Source: Clitopilus passeckerianus (Eukaryota > Basidiomycota > Agaricomycetes > Agaricales > Entolomataceae). From it: a stretch of DNA of 64,000 nucleotides. Both the position numbers and the translations under genes were made by a program. The notes beneath the pieces are model-generated. The model had not been told where the DNA came from. It did no database searches and saw only the letters and a program-made list of their open reading frames with translations. Each line of letters starts with the position of its first letter. Positions within the stretch are counted from its first letter, which is position 1. Location of the stretch: contig CALYLX010000159.1 in NCBI GenBank assembly GCA_944990035.1, positions 1,426,001-1,490,000 on the forward strand, given 5' to 3'. Of the stretch, positions 1 to 12,047 are shown piece after piece.

Positions 1-19
1 GGACACTTTGCTTTGGACC

Positions 20-1523
20 ATGGCTCCCTTTTCAATTTCAGGTCAGTGAACTCACAGAATGTTTTCATTTGCGAACCTTATCATTCATTTAGCCCCTCTT
101 TCTTATCCCCGGTCATTCTTTAATCAGTGGCTTGGTTTGTTTCGTCGTCAGAATGCCAGTAACGATGATGACGGCGACAACGGCGACAACAGCAATACTC
201 TCAACAAAAATAACGGGAACGGCCAGAACAAGTCTTCTGGCGCAGATAAGACAAATAATGGTGCGGGGAACAACAAGAATAACAACCAGAACGGCAACAA
301 CCCGGACGACTCGAAGAAGGGCCAGAATAACACCAGTGCTTCTGGTCAAGGCAATAACTCAGGAAACTCAAATAGCAATGGGAGTACGAGCAACGGGAAT
401 TCGAATAGTAATGGAAATACGAGCAATGGAAATTCGAATAATACGAATGAGAGCAATGGCTCCTCGTCTTCTGGCCAGACCAAAGACTCGAACAACTCAG
501 GTGGCTCGTCAGGAAACAACACACAGACCCTACCTATATGCCTATCCTGCTTCATCCCCGATAATGATCCCAGAGTCATTTACCAAGGACCCTGGTCTCT
601 TATTCTATCGTCGTTCTTCACGACTCATCAAACGACAACGCAAGGCGCTAGCATCAAGCTCCAGTTCAATGGTGAGTCGCCTACATCACCTCCCTTTCAC
701 ATCAGCTTACTGTCTTCGGTGTAGGAACGAGCATCACTGTCTTCGGAACTATTGCGCGAAGCAATGCGACATTCACACCTCCAACCACCTCATATACTAT
801 CGACGCTGATCCCCCCTTTGTCACGACACAGCCCATGGCCAGCCAAAACTTTGACGCGCAACGCCTCTTCAGCGCCAAGGACCTTTCCCCCAATGAGGAG
901 CATACCATCACCATACAGGTGGTTGACGCAGGCGCACCCTACATCTTCCAGAGTTTCTTTATCCCTCCTTCGGAACCATCCAACTCGTCTACTGTAAACG
1001 AGACCGTTCCCTCCGCTCTTTCCGTCACTTCCTCTCAAGGTGCTGGTCCGACTGCGACTGCGGAGGAAAGTGGCCCCTCGAGTACTGTTATCACTCCCCC
1101 GACGCTCAAATCATCCTCTACGCTAAATACGGTGAAAATCCTGGCAGCAACACTTGGCTGTGTTCTGGCAATCGTGCTGGCCCTGGTTGGCTGTTTTCTA
1201 TGGCGAAGACGTCGTCAATCGAGGACGCGCCGATCTCATCGTCGCCGTTCCAAAGGTTCATTGGCATACACCGAATATACGGAGGCATCTTCTGCTGTTA
1301 GAGGTATTGTTGTTTCATTCCCAGGTACACGCCCTCTACTAACTCACAACTTTTAGCGAGCCAATTCACGAGCTCCGAATCGATCTTGCGCAGTATTCCG
1401 AGCACGCTTTATATGCCCTACACGGGACCCGACCTCAGAAGAGGTTCTGTCGTTGACTACTACCTGTCATTTCCGGGAAATGGAAGACATTCTCTTGTAC
1501 CACCGGTGCCACCAAAACCCTAG
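20..1523 (+). CDS. Single-pass membrane protein with Asn/Ser/Gly-rich stalk and beta-type ectodomain (5' end uncertain)
   Basis: Three downstream exons are clear: one ending at 671, then 725-1303 and 1357-1523 (stop TAG 1521-1523). The product has a low-complexity N/S/G/K-rich stretch, then an ectodomain with DNDPRVIYQGPW and GTSITVFGTI motifs. This pattern recurs in many basidiomycete membrane proteins. A Ser/Thr-rich linker, one hydrophobic helix (around VKILAATLGCVLAIVLALVG) and a basic stop-transfer WRRRRQSRTRR follow, then a cytosolic tail ending PPVPPKP. The topology implies a cell-surface protein of unknown role. Bases 371-436 are two 33-bp tandem units encoding NSNGxTSNGNS. The start is unclear: ATG at 20 with an intron 42-92 keeps frame, but an upstream exon outside the window joining at 41 also keeps frame. 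No good signal peptide is visible, which favours a start left of the window. Confidence 0.7.
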
Positions 1524-1833
1524 CATCCACCGTCTACATGCCAGGCTCTTCGCTTACCTGATTTCATTCGTTCTAATCGCTTCCCTAAAGGACTTCTGTA
1601 TGTACCAGATGCCTTCACTCTCATTTCTTGCGTCTTTCAACTCGAAACCGGCCGGACCATTTGTTCGTATATTTTACTAGATTCGAGCAGGACCTATTAC
1701 ACCATGTATCAATCTAATTGCGCTTGCTTGCTTGGGACATTACATTAACTGTATTCATAGTAACATAACACCATGTGATCTATTTTGTAGCAGAATAGAA
1801 TATCTTGCCATACGAAAACCACAGCACTTTCGT

Positions 1834-4062
1834 TCAGGGGTTCCACATCTTGCTCTCTACAAGCTTGAGCAAATCTTCATCGTTCAGGGAACGAAGATCA
1901 GATGAACGGTCGACACCCTAATACGATGTAACATGAGTAAGGGTCGTAGAACAGGTGGCTTGATGGTACTTACGGCTTGCTGAGCAGCTCTGATCACTTG
2001 TCGTGCAATATGGGCACTGATCTGGCGGACTAGCACGGAGAAGGAAGGACCAATGAATATTCTACAGTAAGAGGACCGAAAGGGTAACTCACTTCTTTCA
2101 ATCCGGGGATACAACAGGCCCAAATCCCGTTCCTCCTGGGTTAATGCATCGGCAAGTCCAAGGGAAGATGCCTCGACCATAGAGTCCGTGACAGATGAGG
2201 CGCGGGCGAGGATGGACCCCAGTCCAAGACCTTCAATTCAGTCAGTAATATGACCTCTATCCTCGTATAGTGAAAGCGTACCGGGGAAGATGTACATGTT
2301 GTTGCCCTGACCCGGGTAGAGTGTAACGCCATTGTAAGGTTGAGCGGGGAATGGCGAGCCCGAGGCAAAGAGGACAGAGCCGTTTGTGTACTTGACAGCA
2401 TCCTCAAAGGAGCACTCAGAGAGACGAACGGGGTTGGAGAGGGGGAAGATGATCGGCCTCGCGTTCAAAGTGGACATTGCTGAGATAACCTCAGGGGTGA
2501 ACGCGTTCTAGAGAATGGAATTAAGAATTGATACCGCCGGCCCAGTAAGAAGTACATACGCTGACGGTAGAGAGACCTAGCAAAGCCGTAGGCTTGACGT
2601 ACTCGATGACATCGAGGAGATTCTTGAGAGGTGGGCCTTGATAGTCCCGGCGAGAGAAGTCTGCAATGGTGTGAGAACAAAGTCTAGATAGGCAAAATAT
2701 TAAACGTACACTTCTTGTGTTCAGCAAGGGAACCACGTTCATTGTAGACAAGACCCTGTGAATCGACAAGCCAAATCCGTTCACGGGCCTCGTCTATGGA
2801 CAGGCCATTAAGGGTGAAGAAGCTCATTAACTGCATGGCGACACCGACACCTGCAGAGCCTGCGCCGAAGAAGAGAATGCGATGCGAGCTAATAGGGTTG
2901 CCTGATGCTTCTGAGGAGAGCTTGGCAGCGTTAATGAACCCAGACAAGACAACGGCTCCAGTTCCCTGGATGTCGTCATTGAAGACAGGGTACTTGTTGC
3001 GGTAGCGCTCAAGGTAGAGGAATGCATTGTCGGTACAGAAATCCTGTCTACAAGTCAGATGATGTAGAAGGAAAAGTCACACTGAAGCACCTACCTCGAA
3101 TTGAACAAGCAGCTTGGGGAAAGCCTTGGTCATCTCTTCCATGAACTCGTCCATGAACTCAGTCATTTCAGGACCAGTGATTCTCTTCTGGCGCAGGCCA
3201 AGGTAGAGAGGGTCATCTAGGAATTGTTGGTTGTTGGTTCCGAAGTCAAGGCAGATAGGAACAGTTGATGAAGGACGGATTCTGAAAGGCACTGAATTCA
3301 GCAAGGTGCACCGTGGGTAGAAACACATCGATCTTACCCAGCACCAGCAACATATAGAGAAAGTTTTCCAATAGAGATAGGCATGCCATTTACGCCCAAG
3401 TCACCAAGACCGAGGATGCGGGAACCTATGGAGTTTCGTTAGATGGCGGTCGAGCTGAGCCAATGTAGCGCCAACTAACCATCGGTAACGACACTAATTC
3501 TAGCTTCGTCGATTCTGGGCCAGTTGCTAATGACTAGAGAGGGAATTGTCAGCGAAAGAACGACGTCATCAACTATAAGAGCCTGTACCTTCACCAATTT
3601 TGCCTTTGTCGTTGATAGAGATGAACTGGAAGTTGTGTGAGCCTCTAGAGGTAACTACATGAGAGATAGACAAACAAGTCCTTCCGGGCGTCTGTAGTTG
3701 TGAGAGAACTGCAGGCAGGCATCGCCAACAGTCGGTGTATAGATGAGAGGTGTAATTTCGGACATGTTCGCCAAGCAGAGCCGGTAGAACATAGCATGGT
3801 CATGGTCCTTGAGGGCAGAGAGATAGATGTATTTCTCAATGCACTTTTCCTTGGAGCGTAGTTGTGCGAGACATCGTAAAGCATGTACAGATTCGTCGAG
3901 AGCTGGTGGCGTCAAGCCGTGCTTGGGCTTCGGAGGTGCTGTATAGTGGAAAGGTGAGCTTCAGGGTCGAACACCCGAACAGGGACCAACGGACGGACCT
4001 TGTGAAACAGCCTTGAGCTTTTGGATACCATTGGTGGTGTATGGCGTGCGGACAACAGTCAT
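1834..4062 (-). CDS. NAD-dependent malic enzyme (malate to pyruvate + CO2)
   Basis: The multi-exon minus-strand gene starts at ATG 4062 ([15 protein letters not shown]) and ends at a TGA read from 1836-1834 (ESKMWNP). Malic-enzyme motifs appear in order: the [23 protein letters not shown] block with the catalytic Tyr, [12 protein letters not shown], the [20 protein letters not shown] block, [14 protein letters not shown] with the metal-binding acidic residues, the Rossmann motif [24 protein letters not shown], and the C-terminal [11 protein letters not shown] and NNMYIFPG motifs. About 10 short introns interrupt it. One 50-nt intron (about 3660-3610, removing an in-frame stop) is needed to join EGL to FISIN. 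The enzyme decarboxylates malate oxidatively. NAD rather than NADP use is inferred from overall resemblance to fungal NAD-ME. No strong mitochondrial presequence is evident, so location is open. Confidence 0.93.
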
Positions 4063-7000
4063 GATTAGGGTATCTAGTCGTGAAAAGTGTACAAATGAGA
4101 CGGAGTAGAGGAAACAGAGAGAAGAAAGGATGGATACCCACGTATACCGCCGGGGTCCTTTATATCGAGGCAAAACTATATTTGATTCTGGGGCAACCGT
4201 GGTCGAAAAGGGTGTTGCTTTGCATCGTTGCTCGCGTCCCTGGACCCCACCGAAATTTTTGGACACACGTTAATGTTTTGTGGGGTGACTTTCCTCCGTC
4301 TCGCCTCGAAATGAACACGCTTTCACCCCAGGATCTTCGGCTACGAGAGTCTCTGGGGCAAGGCTAGCTGAACGTGTACGGCTAGTGGACGGCCGTGTAA
4401 TGGGACTATGACGGCAAATACCAATCCAGTCATTGGTTGGTCATTCAGCGGGCTAAATGCGCTCGGCACATCAGCGACCGGGAGGTTACGGAGATTACGA
4501 AAACTTCCAGACCTTTTGAGGTTTGTTGTCGAGATTGTGGCTGGTAGCGGCCTATCGGGAGATGTCGTTTGGGCTATATCTGTAACAGTAACTTCGGTGT
4601 TCGTTGCCTGCTTGTGTCGGATGCACGATGTGGTCGTCACAGGGGGTTAACGGATGAACTGCAAGGCCGATCATTATCGTAGCAGCCCGGGAGTTACATA
4701 GCGCTCATGGGTGCAGGAGCAGCGCAGCGCCTCAATAACTTGCAAGTGATTGTGCGTTGGAGAAGTCATATTTGCGATGAAAAGTGTGCTGATTGGTATT
4801 GGCTGCCGAGGAACTCAACAAGTAATTACAAGTCATCGGCTGAGTTCGTTTATTCTGCGAGTGGCCTTTAGGGTACTGGGAGGACGGAATCAAGCGTTAT
4901 CAGGTAGTTCGAGCTTTCGGTATTGTATGTCATTCCAGAGCACAGTTTGATGGTTCCAGTTGAAAGGGCAGTGTGACCGAATTTTCCGAGTCGCGAATAA
5001 TTTTCCTCCCAAGCCACTTCTATGTCGCAATCAGACAGTTTCTTCCGCAACATTGCACCTCGTTCCATCCGATACGTACTGCCCAAAGTAGGAAGACACC
5101 GTCTATAGCCGCATACGGAGAAGCAGGACGCCTAATAAACTGGCACTGGCACCTGGACTGGTAGATATCTGGTCAAAACAACTGTGATTTGATAGCTGAT
5201 ATCAACGTCGACCGTCGAGAAGAATATTCTGGTTCCGGAGATGCTCGAGAAAGCTCTAGGGTGTGCGTACCTTCAAGTTCTTTGAGAACACATCCTTCTT
5301 CGAGGCGCCGGTGGTAAGCTTTATGTCCGCTTTGCCTGAGGACCTCGGATCGCAGCTGGATCACGGCTGAATCACACTCACAGTCGCCTTTGGCGGTTCC
5401 ATGAGTATATTCGATAATATCTCAGGTCAATCTATCGCATTCTTTCCTCGTTTCACCTGCGACGAACGCGTTAATCAGGTATTGCGGCACTTTCTTTCAT
5501 GGGTTCCGAGATGGTACTATGCACGCTACTTGATTTCACCACTTGGATGCCAGTGTTGTCCTATTCGGAACTTAGGGTATGTCATTCTGAAGTTCTCTGG
5601 GACTGATTAACTCTAGAAAAGCTGCTATGCTTCCGTATCGCCGTCCTGACCTATGCCGGGCAACGAACGTGACTATGGCTCCAGGTGCTACATTGGGCCG
5701 TTGACCGCAATTCCTTCCTATCTAATACGCTTTTTTTGAAAATTGATTAGGGAAATAGACCCTCGATCCTTACAGGTCCCGTCTGAATGCTCAATCGCTA
5801 TATTTCATCTCTCTATCTGGCCAACGGTCCCTAGTCCCTGGACTTCATCAAACTAGCTGAAACATGATGATCTGGACAGATGGACTGTTGTTCAGGAAAT
5901 TGTGAGGAATTGTGAGGCACTCAAAGCTACACTAACCGAGCGGATCATATCTGTTCTGGATTTCCTCTATTCTGATGGGCGAGGTAGCCTCAAGTCGTAT
6001 ATTCGGGCCGTACTATATTGATTGCTCACGCGTGCTGGTACAGAGTCGAAATCGCCGCCCACTTCTCAGCTATACCTCAACGGGTTCTTCTTTGCATGAA
6101 ATGCTTCCGCGGGGAGGCCCTTATGACCACGTTAGGGACATTCAGGATGTCACACATCTGCCACTAACGGTCCATAATCTGCGCGTGCTTCGCTAACCAC
6201 TCAAATGAGAGTTTTTGCCTCCGTCCCGTCGTTCCGGGACATCTTGTCCTTAATCTACCGAATCTTTCACATGTGCTTAGCCACGAAGGCGAGAGTCATT
6301 TCCTGGCACTCGGTATCATTCGTCTTGTCCCCCAAATTTGCCGTAACGTGTGAGGAACGGTAATCATTTCTTCATCGGTGACGACACTTGGGGCGCAACT
6401 CACGATAGTATAGGCTTATCGGTCTAGGAAAAGATTCAATCTCAAGGCTGTCAGAATCCCGGTGTTTGGATGGGGCTCGCGGCCCGGTAACACACTTCCC
6501 AATCCCGCCCATTAACCATTACAATCGAGAAGCTGCTAATTTTTCTACTACTTTAAGATTTGCTCGATCTGATCACCCACCGCGGAGACGTAGAGGGTGG
6601 TGTCCCTACAAGGCTTCAGCCGTGCCGCTTTCATAGCACTCGTGCGTTCTTTAGTATCCTCCCATACTTGTACGTGGTGTACCTCCTGAATTTCTTTGGA
6701 AAAGTGGAAAGTGCCGCGGAGCTTTGAATTATCCAGACTTCGGATTCGGACCGGACGCCTACTTTGGCTTGCACCCTCTTTTTCACTGTTATCTGACAAG
6801 TTTCGTCGCTTGGGAACATCATGGTTATGTCAAGGGTTTCTGAGAACATTGCACTGCATTCCTGTTGTCGAATTACTCTGCCCAATCGGGCCAGGACCGG
6901 GCTGCTCCCTTGTGGCTCGGAATTCTGCTTTTCCGTGGTAGATGGAGAAGGAACACTTGCACCTGGTGGTACCAGTGGGTTCCGCTATCACGAGAGCTTA

Positions 7001-7455
7001 ATTAATGTCTCGTGGTTCTATGAGCACCGTCCTCATCAAATGGGTGTTCGTCGGACGCTGCCGCCCCAAGGAATATTGAATCTTAGCCCTTCTAGATGCT
7101 TCAATCCGGAAGGAAACGTTATTAATGATGATCCACCGGTAACATTTATTCCCTTCGTAGCGCTTAGTGATTCGGAACGGGCGCCGTGTGTACTGTATAT
7201 TTGGGTGCAGAAAGCCACAGCACCGCAGGCATTGCGGTGCTCTCAGCCACCGGTAAATGTTTTCAATAAAGAAATCGAAAGGAAGATCCGTCCATGAAAT
7301 TTTTCTTAAATGTGGTTTGACTCTAGATATCGTCTGACGAGTGCAATTATCTATGAGAACAATATCGTCTTTGCCATTCTTTGACGTGTCCGGGAACCAA
7401 AGCAGACAGCTATGGTGGTTTGCAGGGTTGGCTACGCGCCTAATTGTGCTGCTGA
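4063..7455. other. Gene-poor 3.4 kb region; no intact gene recognised, possible relics
   Basis: The first few hundred bases are the upstream region of the malic-enzyme gene. Beyond that, open frames are short (80-180 codons), overlap on both strands, and give no family I recognise. Around 5860-6350 there are leucine-rich pieces in shifting frames (for example VHNLRVLR and LVLNLPNLSHVL, the second ending in TGA) that resemble the C-terminal parts of fungal F-box/LRR proteins broken by frameshifts. Around 6550-7300 fragmentary frames run on both strands without a start/splice model I can defend. I treat the stretch as intergenic with possible decayed genes. Confidence 0.4.
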
Positions 7456-8617
7456 TCAACGACCCATCCAGCCCTAATAATAACGACAAATCAAGGAATG
7501 ATCGAGATCGGAGATCTAACTGAGAGCTTACCCCATCGACAACCAAAAGTTCCCCACAGACATATTGGCTGGCTTTGCTGGCGAGGAATACAACTGGCCC
7601 GGCGAAGTCTTTAGGATCGCCCCACCTTCCAGCTGGGATTCTCTCGGATATTTGGCGCAGGCGAACGGGGTCTGCTAGAAGGCGTTCATTCCTGTGAATA
7701 CGGACTAGTTAGCACGAAGTCCACGTGTATGATTGGAGAAGACAGGAAGATGTAAGAGTCATTCGCTCCAGAGCGGCGTGGCTCTGAAGAATGAACGACC
7801 CGATTTCGGCCAAATGAAACGAAAAGCTTATTTACATGTCAGTTGCGATGTATCCCGGACAGATTCCGTTTACTTGAACATTGTGTTGGCTCCACTCGTT
7901 GCTTAGGGCTTTTGTCAGTTGACCGAGGGCACCCTTCGCGGCAGCGTATGCTGGGACAGTAATTCCACCCTGGAAAGTGAGAAGAGAGCAGAAATTGATT
8001 ACTTTGCCTCGTTTCAATGGAACCATATGCCGTCCTGCAGCTTGTGAGAGAAGCCAGGCGGCTTTCAGGTTCACGTTGAGGACCTGAGAGGAAATCAGAA
8101 TCTCAACGTCAGTGGCTCGTTGCAATAGAAATCAAAGGACACATACGTCATCCCAATCACTCTCGGAGAAATCTACTGCCGGTGATCTCCGTTGAATACC
8201 ACCACAATTGACGAGGACGTGAATTTGGCCATTCATCGCGTCAAGAGCCCGCTGGAAAACCTCTTTGACAGCTTGTAGATCATCGAGGTCGCAGTAGACA
8301 ACTTCAGCAGTAAGGCCAATCGCCCGAATAGCGTTCAAGGTTTCGAGGTTGGGCGGGTTCTCAGGAGTGGGGTTTCGTTGAATAAGACAGATAGAAGCAC
8401 CCGCTTCGGCCAATGCAAGCGCGCATGCAGCACCAATGCCTGGATGTGAGAGAAAGAAAAAAACATGCCTCCGGCAGTCAGAAGAGTTTCCGAATTACGC
8501 GAGACAGGGCTGCCGAAATAAACCTGAAGACTTACCCCGCGTTGCGCCTGTAATGAGGACGTTCTGGCCCGCGAGAGAAAAAAGCTGAGGAGACGGTATG
8601 GAGGGAGTGGGCTCCAT
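7456..8617 (-). CDS. Short-chain dehydrogenase/reductase, 2-deoxy-D-gluconate 3-dehydrogenase (KduD)-like
   Basis: Start ATG 8617 ([18 protein letters not shown]); exon 1 ends at 8536 inside the nucleotide-binding motif TGATRG|GIGAA, so the intron splits the Rossmann loop. Other SDR signatures are [12 protein letters not shown] (NAG-type), [12 protein letters not shown] with the catalytic Ser, YAAAKGA (YxxxK), and [13 protein letters not shown]. The end VVDGGWMGR plus TGA (read from 7458-7456) is the classic SDR tail and needs a 55-60 nt last intron beginning GTAAGC. The order and the [13 protein letters not shown] start resemble KduD/gluconate 5-dehydrogenase-like oxidoreductases, which oxidise sugar acids with NAD(P). 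The substrate is inferred and not certain. It is transcribed divergently from the zinc MDR gene at 9041, sharing a 423 bp intergenic region. Confidence 0.88.
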
Positions 8618-9040
8618 TGTTGCTGAAATGCAGACTTGTGCAGTAATTGTTATTATAGCGTCGCCGGCGGACCGCTTTTGAGGAAGAACAAATGCATCGT
8701 CGCGGGGACAGGGGAGCCTCACCAGTCATCAGAAGATACGGACCGAAAAACCGAGCCCCCGAGATGGAATCTCCAGTATCGTGAGAAGATGGGTATTGCC
8801 GACAAAGACTATCCAAATAGGGAAGTTATGTAACGTTGGGTTTAAAGGCTGTTTTGGTAGTCGGATCGAGATAGACCCATTAAGAAGGAAGGGTCGATCT
8901 AAGTCACGAGCGAAATGAAGGCCGGGTCCTCGGACCGCCTCTGATCTCCTAATTAGAACACACGACAGACTTGAGTTATGCGGCAAGCAATTTATTTAAA
9001 TACAGGCTAATGCATCCTCGAATTTCAACTTACCCCCAAA
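8618..9040. promoter_or_regulatory. Shared divergent promoter region of the SDR and MDR genes
   Basis: This 423 bp interval separates the start codons of the two divergently transcribed dehydrogenases. An AT-rich TATA-like block (TTTATTTAAATA, about 8990-9001) lies roughly 40-50 bp upstream of the MDR start at 9041. No matching TATA is obvious on the SDR side. Co-regulation of the two genes is an inference from their arrangement. Confidence 0.4.
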
Positions 9041-10347
9041 ATGTCTCCCATTGCCGTTCCATCTCATACTGTCGCTGTCCTTCACGGTGCTAAAGATCTC
9101 CGTGTTGAGGAACGTTTTGTCTGGCCACCATCCGCTGGTCAAGCTCAAGTATCTGTCGTCTCCACCGGTCTCTGCGGCAGTGACCGTAAGTCTGTTTCAC
9201 GGTTCGAGTGTCGAGGAATGCCTTGCTGATAGCCACCGCGTCTCCACAGTCCACTACTATGCTCATGGACGCAATGGCGACTTTGCAGTTCAGGCTCCAT
9301 TGGTGCTAGGCCATGAGGCAGCCGGTGTCGTCACAGCTGTTGGGCCTGGTGTCAAGAACCTTGTCCCAGGTCAACGAGTTGCCATCGAAGCTGGAATTTA
9401 TTGCCGGAATTGCGATTTCTGCAAAAAAGGCAGGTACAACCTCTGCAAAGGCATGCGCTTCTGCAGTAGCGCCGCTGTCTTCCCGCACGCCGATGGTACA
9501 CTCCAAGGGCGCATGAACCACCCTGCTTTCGTTCTCCATCCGTGAGTCATTGGTCTCAAGCTTCTTCCAAATGTGAACTGATGATATCCACGTTAGCCTA
9601 CCCGACAACTGCAGCTTCGACCAAGCCGCACTTGCTGAGCCTCTATCTGTTCTCATCCACGCATCACGGCGTGCCAACCTGACTGCTGGTCAAACCGTCC
9701 TTGTGTACGGTGTTGGTGCTATCGGCCTCCTTGCTTGTGCTGTTGCACAATCCCTTGGTGCTTCCCGAGTCGTCGCCATCGATATCAACCAAGCACGCCT
9801 TGACTTCGCCAGGGAGAACGGCTTCGCTTCACAAACCTACTGCCTCCCACCTGCCGACAAGTCGAAGACTTCTGACGATCAACTACGACGTGCTAAGGAG
9901 AACGCGCAACTTGCTCTCTCCGAATTCGACGCCCCTTCTGGATTCGACGTCATCTTCGAATGTACAGGTGCAGAGCCTGTCATCCAGATGTCAGTTCATG
10001 TAAGTGGAGATTCGATCATATTCCCTGGCTTGCAACCTAATCACATTTTTCAGACTGCTATCTCTGGAGGCAAGGTCATGCTTATTGGCATGGGCACGCG
10101 GAACACCATGTTCCCTCTCTCAAGCGCAGCCCTTAGAGAAGTCGACATCCATGGATCCTTCCGATACGCAAACACATACCCTGAGGCTTTGGCCCTTCTC
10201 GGATCTGGCAAACTCAAAAACGTGGAGAAGCTCATCACACATCGCTTCCCGCTTAGCGAGGCCCACCGTGCCTTTGAACTCATGATGCGAGGTCAAGACG
10301 AAAGCGGCAAGATGGTGCTGAAGGTTATGGTAGATTCATCGTCATAA
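9041..10347 (+). CDS. Zinc-dependent medium-chain dehydrogenase, sorbitol/xylitol dehydrogenase type
   Basis: Four exons (9041-9185, 9250-9541, 9597-9999, 10054-10347) give 377 residues with all splice phases consistent. Catalytic-zinc ligands are seen in GLCGSDLHYY (Cys) and GHEAAG (His, Glu). Four structural-zinc cysteines lie in YCRNCDFCKKGRYNLC, and the coenzyme motif is GVGAIGLLA. An Asp follows strand beta-2 (VVAIDIN), which favours NAD over NADP. The YxxGxxGDF-like HGRNGDF and the GKVMLIGMG block fit the polyol dehydrogenase branch (sorbitol, xylitol or L-arabinitol oxidised to the ketose). Which polyol is used cannot be told from sequence alone. The neighbouring divergent SDR suggests a small sugar/polyol catabolic unit. 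Confidence 0.92.
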
Positions 10348-12047
10348 TTTCTTTTCTTGGAACACTCTAATACCCTACTCGCATTGTTACCACCCCCTAT
10401 CACGGACACTCAATCCCACCATTACACCTTGTTGCATTACTTTCTCGTTCTCTTTTGGGTTGTGGGCTTGCCTTCGATGGACTCTTATAGACATGGACTG
10501 ATCTATATTAAGCAGCTAGTCTTCTGCTCTACGCTTATATTTACCTTTACACGACTGCATTGTACTTCTACTGCATCAACAAAACTCGACTCTTTCGTCT
10601 TATCTGACATCACCGTGTGCCAACGCCGCCATTCATTTCACAAAACCACTCTGGATCGCGGTTATAGTCTACTCAATCTCCGGTGGCGCCAGAGATATCA
10701 GGAGCATCTCCTAGTTTGTGCCAAGAGGAGAAACTACACTATGTCATTCCAGGCGTTATCTGAAGTTTTGGCTGCGCTTCACGGCCGCCATAAATAATTA
10801 AAAAGGAACAGGTCCATTGAGCAGCTTCCGACCGCGTTAAAGTATTCGAATTGTATTAATTTTTTCCCTCACTTGCGTTTCCCTCTTTCATTTTACATTT
10901 TCATGTCTTTTACTCAGGACAAAACGTTGACATATGACAGATGCTGGGTGATAGATCTGTGGAGTTCGTTATCACTCTATGTCCGTAAAGCCGAAAGCTC
11001 ACAAGGCATACCTGCCGTGTCAACAGATGCGAATGAGGGCGAGGCCAGCCAGACACGCTCGTGTTCCTCGGAAACCTCTGATTGGCACGACAGTTCAATC
11101 AGTGCTTCCGGTCTCGATGCAGAGCCAGTCTCCCACCTACAAGATCGAAAGGCTATTCCACGTGGAAATATATGTAGATCACGAATTTCCCTCTCTGTAC
11201 TTACATCGCCATCGTCTGTACCACATTTCCCCCGTATAACGCGGGGTGAACAGAACTTCATCCGTGCTAGATACGTAATAGTTGGTTGTGAAGTGGTTCG
11301 ACGGATTTTCACCGCCACATGCCCAAGACGAGGAGAAGACCTGTCTCCACCTCTCTAATTCAATCTAGCGAAGGAAATGTGCTAGATCTGCCCCCTGCAT
11401 GTTTCCTGAAACTGCCCAGTGATCATATCGCAGCACCATGAGGCGGAGAAGTTCCCCGGGACCTTGTAAGAGTGTCATGTTCCTTGGAGCCGGAGCATTC
11501 GGTGGGCGCATAGCCTGACTCTACTTTTTTTTCAGTTCCATTCAATCACCTCTTCTTTTGCCTTCGATTCCAGAGAAAAGGCACTCAAGTTCCCGCGTTG
11601 ACAAAACCTCGGAACGATGTGAAAGCAAATGGAAATTCATGAGATAGTCATGAGTTTTAACCCTTCCGCCGATAAATTTGGTGTGTTCATGCGCGTTGTG
11701 ATGGCAGAAAGAACTATCTTTTGGAATTTCCAAGTGAAGGAGATTCGTGCCGGACTTGTTAGTGGAGTTAGCATGCCCACAAGATGTTGGAGAACTGGGG
11801 TTGATCTGACCTAATCTCCAGTACGTGGGAGATATGCCGTGAGGAGTGGTTAGTTTAACGAGAATGTGTGTCGCCATCCAGTAATTTGCCTTGTAATGGG
11901 TGCTGAGGGATAGGAAGTTTCTGACGGATGAGAAGACAAGTTCATCACAGCATGCATCAGAAGACGGGATCGGCTGTATCCCGTCGTGTTATCATTGGTT
12001 GATCTAACCTTCAACAGCTCTGAAGACCGTATAGGTGGCGCGGAGAT
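10348..12047. other. Intergenic region between MDR and S41 peptidase genes
   Basis: The 1.7 kb interval contains 3' flanking DNA of both convergent genes. Several frames of 60-160 codons are open (for example 10873-11358 plus), but they show no recognisable motif and no coherent splice pattern, and they overlap frames on the other strand. I see no RNA gene or mobile element. Confidence 0.5.

Noticed and set aside
132..809. 225-codon frame rich in Thr/Arg overlapping the first gene
   Set aside because: Alternate-frame reading of the Asn/Ser/Gly-rich stalk. The other frame continues by splicing into a coherent ectodomain and membrane helix.
6821..7546. Overlapping frames on both strands (158 codons plus, 182 codons minus)
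   Set aside because: Neither shows a known motif or a convincing start and splice pattern. The minus frame runs on from the intron of the SDR gene, so at least part of it is an artefact.
10357..10797. 146-codon plus-strand frame after the MDR gene
   Set aside because: It starts 9 bp after the MDR stop, uses 3' flanking DNA, and shows no motif; best read as 3' UTR.
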